A program made the position numbers and the translations under genes. 12,560 nt of DNA from Patescibacteria group bacterium (GTDB taxonomy: Bacteria; Patescibacteriota; Minisyncoccia; Phycocordibacterales; UBA1006). The notes under the pieces are model-generated. The model was not told the origin of the DNA. It searched no databases and saw nothing but the letters and a program-made list of their open reading frames with translations. Shown here in pieces: positions 11,977 through 12,560 of the stretch. Numbering within the stretch: position 1 is the first letter of the stretch; every line of letters starts with the position of its first letter. The stretch is from NCBI GenBank assembly GCA_020428585.1, contig JAGQMP010000031.1:1-12560 (forward strand), written 5' to 3'.

Positions 11977-12450
11977 TTATTGTGAAATATGGTACGCCGC
12001 GATGCCGAACGCAACGGATACGTTCAATGATTCTTTCTCTCCCAACATAGGAATCTCGACAATGCTATCAGCCAGGTCAAGAATATCCCCCGTGATACCT
12101 TCGGTTTCTTCGCCAACAGCGAGAATAAGCTCCTTTGCATCATAGGGGGTATTAAAATTGCCTAATGGAATCGAACGCGAATCTTGTTCAGCACATACCA
12201 GATACGCGCCAGTTTCTTTCAATGCTTGAATATCTTTAACAGGATCCTCGAGCGCCGACCAAGATAGGCTATCCTCGGCACCGAGGGACACCTTGGCAAG
12301 ATCAGATCGTTTACGTCCAAAACGATCGATGGGCAATGGTGTGTAGCCTGAAAGATATACGTGATCAAAGCCTGCCCCTTCAGCGGTACGAAAGATTGAT
12401 CCAACGTTATGTGCCGATCGTATGTTGTGAAGCCAAACTGATTTTTTCAT
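11977..12450 (-). CDS. SpoU/TrmH-family RNA 2'-O-methyltransferase
   Basis: SAM-dependent methyltransferase of the SPOUT superfamily acting on the ribose of tRNA or rRNA. 157 residues, a minimal catalytic domain without the N-terminal substrate domain of RlmB. Motif 1 is NIRSAHNVGSIFRTAEG at 9-25 (Asn15, Arg21), motif 2 is LAVGEETEGI at 110-119, and motif 3 is IPMLGEKESLNVSVAFGIAAY at 133-153. These form the knot and SAM site. The ATG at 12450 is chosen because motif 1 normally lies near the N-terminus and TAGTAT (12463-12458) lies 7 nt upstream. A longer frame back to 12528 would run through the promoter of the neighbouring tRNA. The target nucleotide is undetermined. Confidence 0.9.
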   Translation of the reverse strand: MKKSVWLHNIRSAHNVGSIFRTAEGAGFDHVYLSGYTPLPIDRFGRKRSDLAKVSLGAEDSLSWSALEDPVKDIQALKETGAYLVCAEQDSRSIPLGNFNTPYDAKELILAVGEETEGITGDILDLADSIVEIPMLGEKESLNVSVAFGIAAYHISQ

Positions 12451-12478
12451 ACCCTCCATACTAAACCAAAGTAACGGA

Positions 12479-12507
12479 TTGACCCAATCGACCTTTTTAC
12501 CTATAGT
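12479..12507 (+). promoter_or_regulatory. Strong promoter for the tRNA at the window end
   Basis: TTGACC (12479-12484), 17-bp spacer, TATAGT (12502-12507), close to the sigma-70 consensus. Predicted transcription start is near 12514, about 24 nt before the tRNA. Confidence 0.75.
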
Positions 12508-12537
12508 GGCTTTGTCCTGGTGGACCATTTTTCATAT

Positions 12538-12560
12538 CCCCCTGTAGCTCAGTTGGTAGA
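12538..12560 (+). tRNA. 5' part of a tRNA gene (identity not readable)
   Basis: The sequence has an acceptor-like CCCCCTG, then T8-A9, then GCTCAGTTGGTAGA, the canonical D-stem and D-loop. The anticodon lies beyond the window. The acceptor half resembles some bacterial tRNA-Asn genes, but this cannot be decided here. Confidence 0.85.

Noticed and set aside
12451..12528. Longer start for the SpoU methyltransferase
   Set aside because: The extra 26 residues run through the TTGACC-N17-TATAGT tRNA promoter, and motif 1 normally begins close to the N-terminus.
1..12560. Recoded UGA (as in Gracilibacteria/Absconditabacteria)
   Set aside because: All recognisable genes read through fully without in-frame UGA, and the 333-aa and 119-aa genes end in TGA at plausible places, so the standard bacterial code fits.

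Overview
The window looks like a compact bacterial chromosome segment, most probably from a Patescibacteria (CPR) lineage such as Parcubacteria. The assignment is an inference. It rests on short intergenic spaces, almost no Shine-Dalgarno sequences, many start codons placed 6 nt after a -10 box (the geometry of leaderless mRNAs), ribosomal protein L19 with a long acidic tail, many small membrane proteins of unknown role, and a tRNA gene without an encoded CCA. No rRNA is present to fix the taxonomy. The standard bacterial code reads all genes without trouble.

Layout. 1-1129 (-): alanine racemase, missing only its last codons. 1188-2678 (-): a two-gene operon for a DoxX-type membrane protein and a membrane-anchored His-rich protein. 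2758-3162 (+): a cupin, divergent from that operon across an 18-bp dyad that lies between the two -10 boxes. 3199-5919 (-): a visibly A+T-richer block of a 333-aa orphan with internal repeats, a 119-aa orphan, and a winged-helix/Fic protein whose catalytic His is Gln and whose promoter carries four symmetric copies of a 9-bp motif. 5938-6360: a non-coding stretch with a terminator, a 24-bp palindrome, a direct repeat of a tRNA 3' end, and tRNA-His(GUG) itself. 6433-7785 (-): a VKOR-type thiol oxidoreductase with an extra C-terminal membrane domain, and a small two-helix membrane protein. 7824-8396 (-): rplS. 8459-8713 (+): a CBU_0592-like small membrane protein. 8731-10210 (-): a DUF3592 membrane protein and an RluA-family pseudouridine synthase. 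10264-10566 (+): a DksA/TraR zinc-finger protein. 10582-11325 (-): a 247-aa orphan. 11389-11958 (+): ruvA. 11977-12450 (-): a SpoU/TrmH-family methyltransferase. 12538-end (+): the start of a tRNA gene behind a near-consensus promoter.

How the genes fit together. Most are independent housekeeping functions (cell wall precursor, ribosome, RNA modification, recombination), each with its own promoter and terminator, rather than one pathway. Two places look like functional units. One is the divergent DoxX / His-rich protein / cupin group, possibly metal or redox handling in the cell envelope. The other is the Fic-like block next to tRNA-His, possibly acquired and probably self-regulated. The strongest window-wide signal is the repeated TANNNT-N6-ATG arrangement, seen with exactly 6 nt at eight genes. 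Terminator stems often include stop codons, and terminator and promoter elements overlap.
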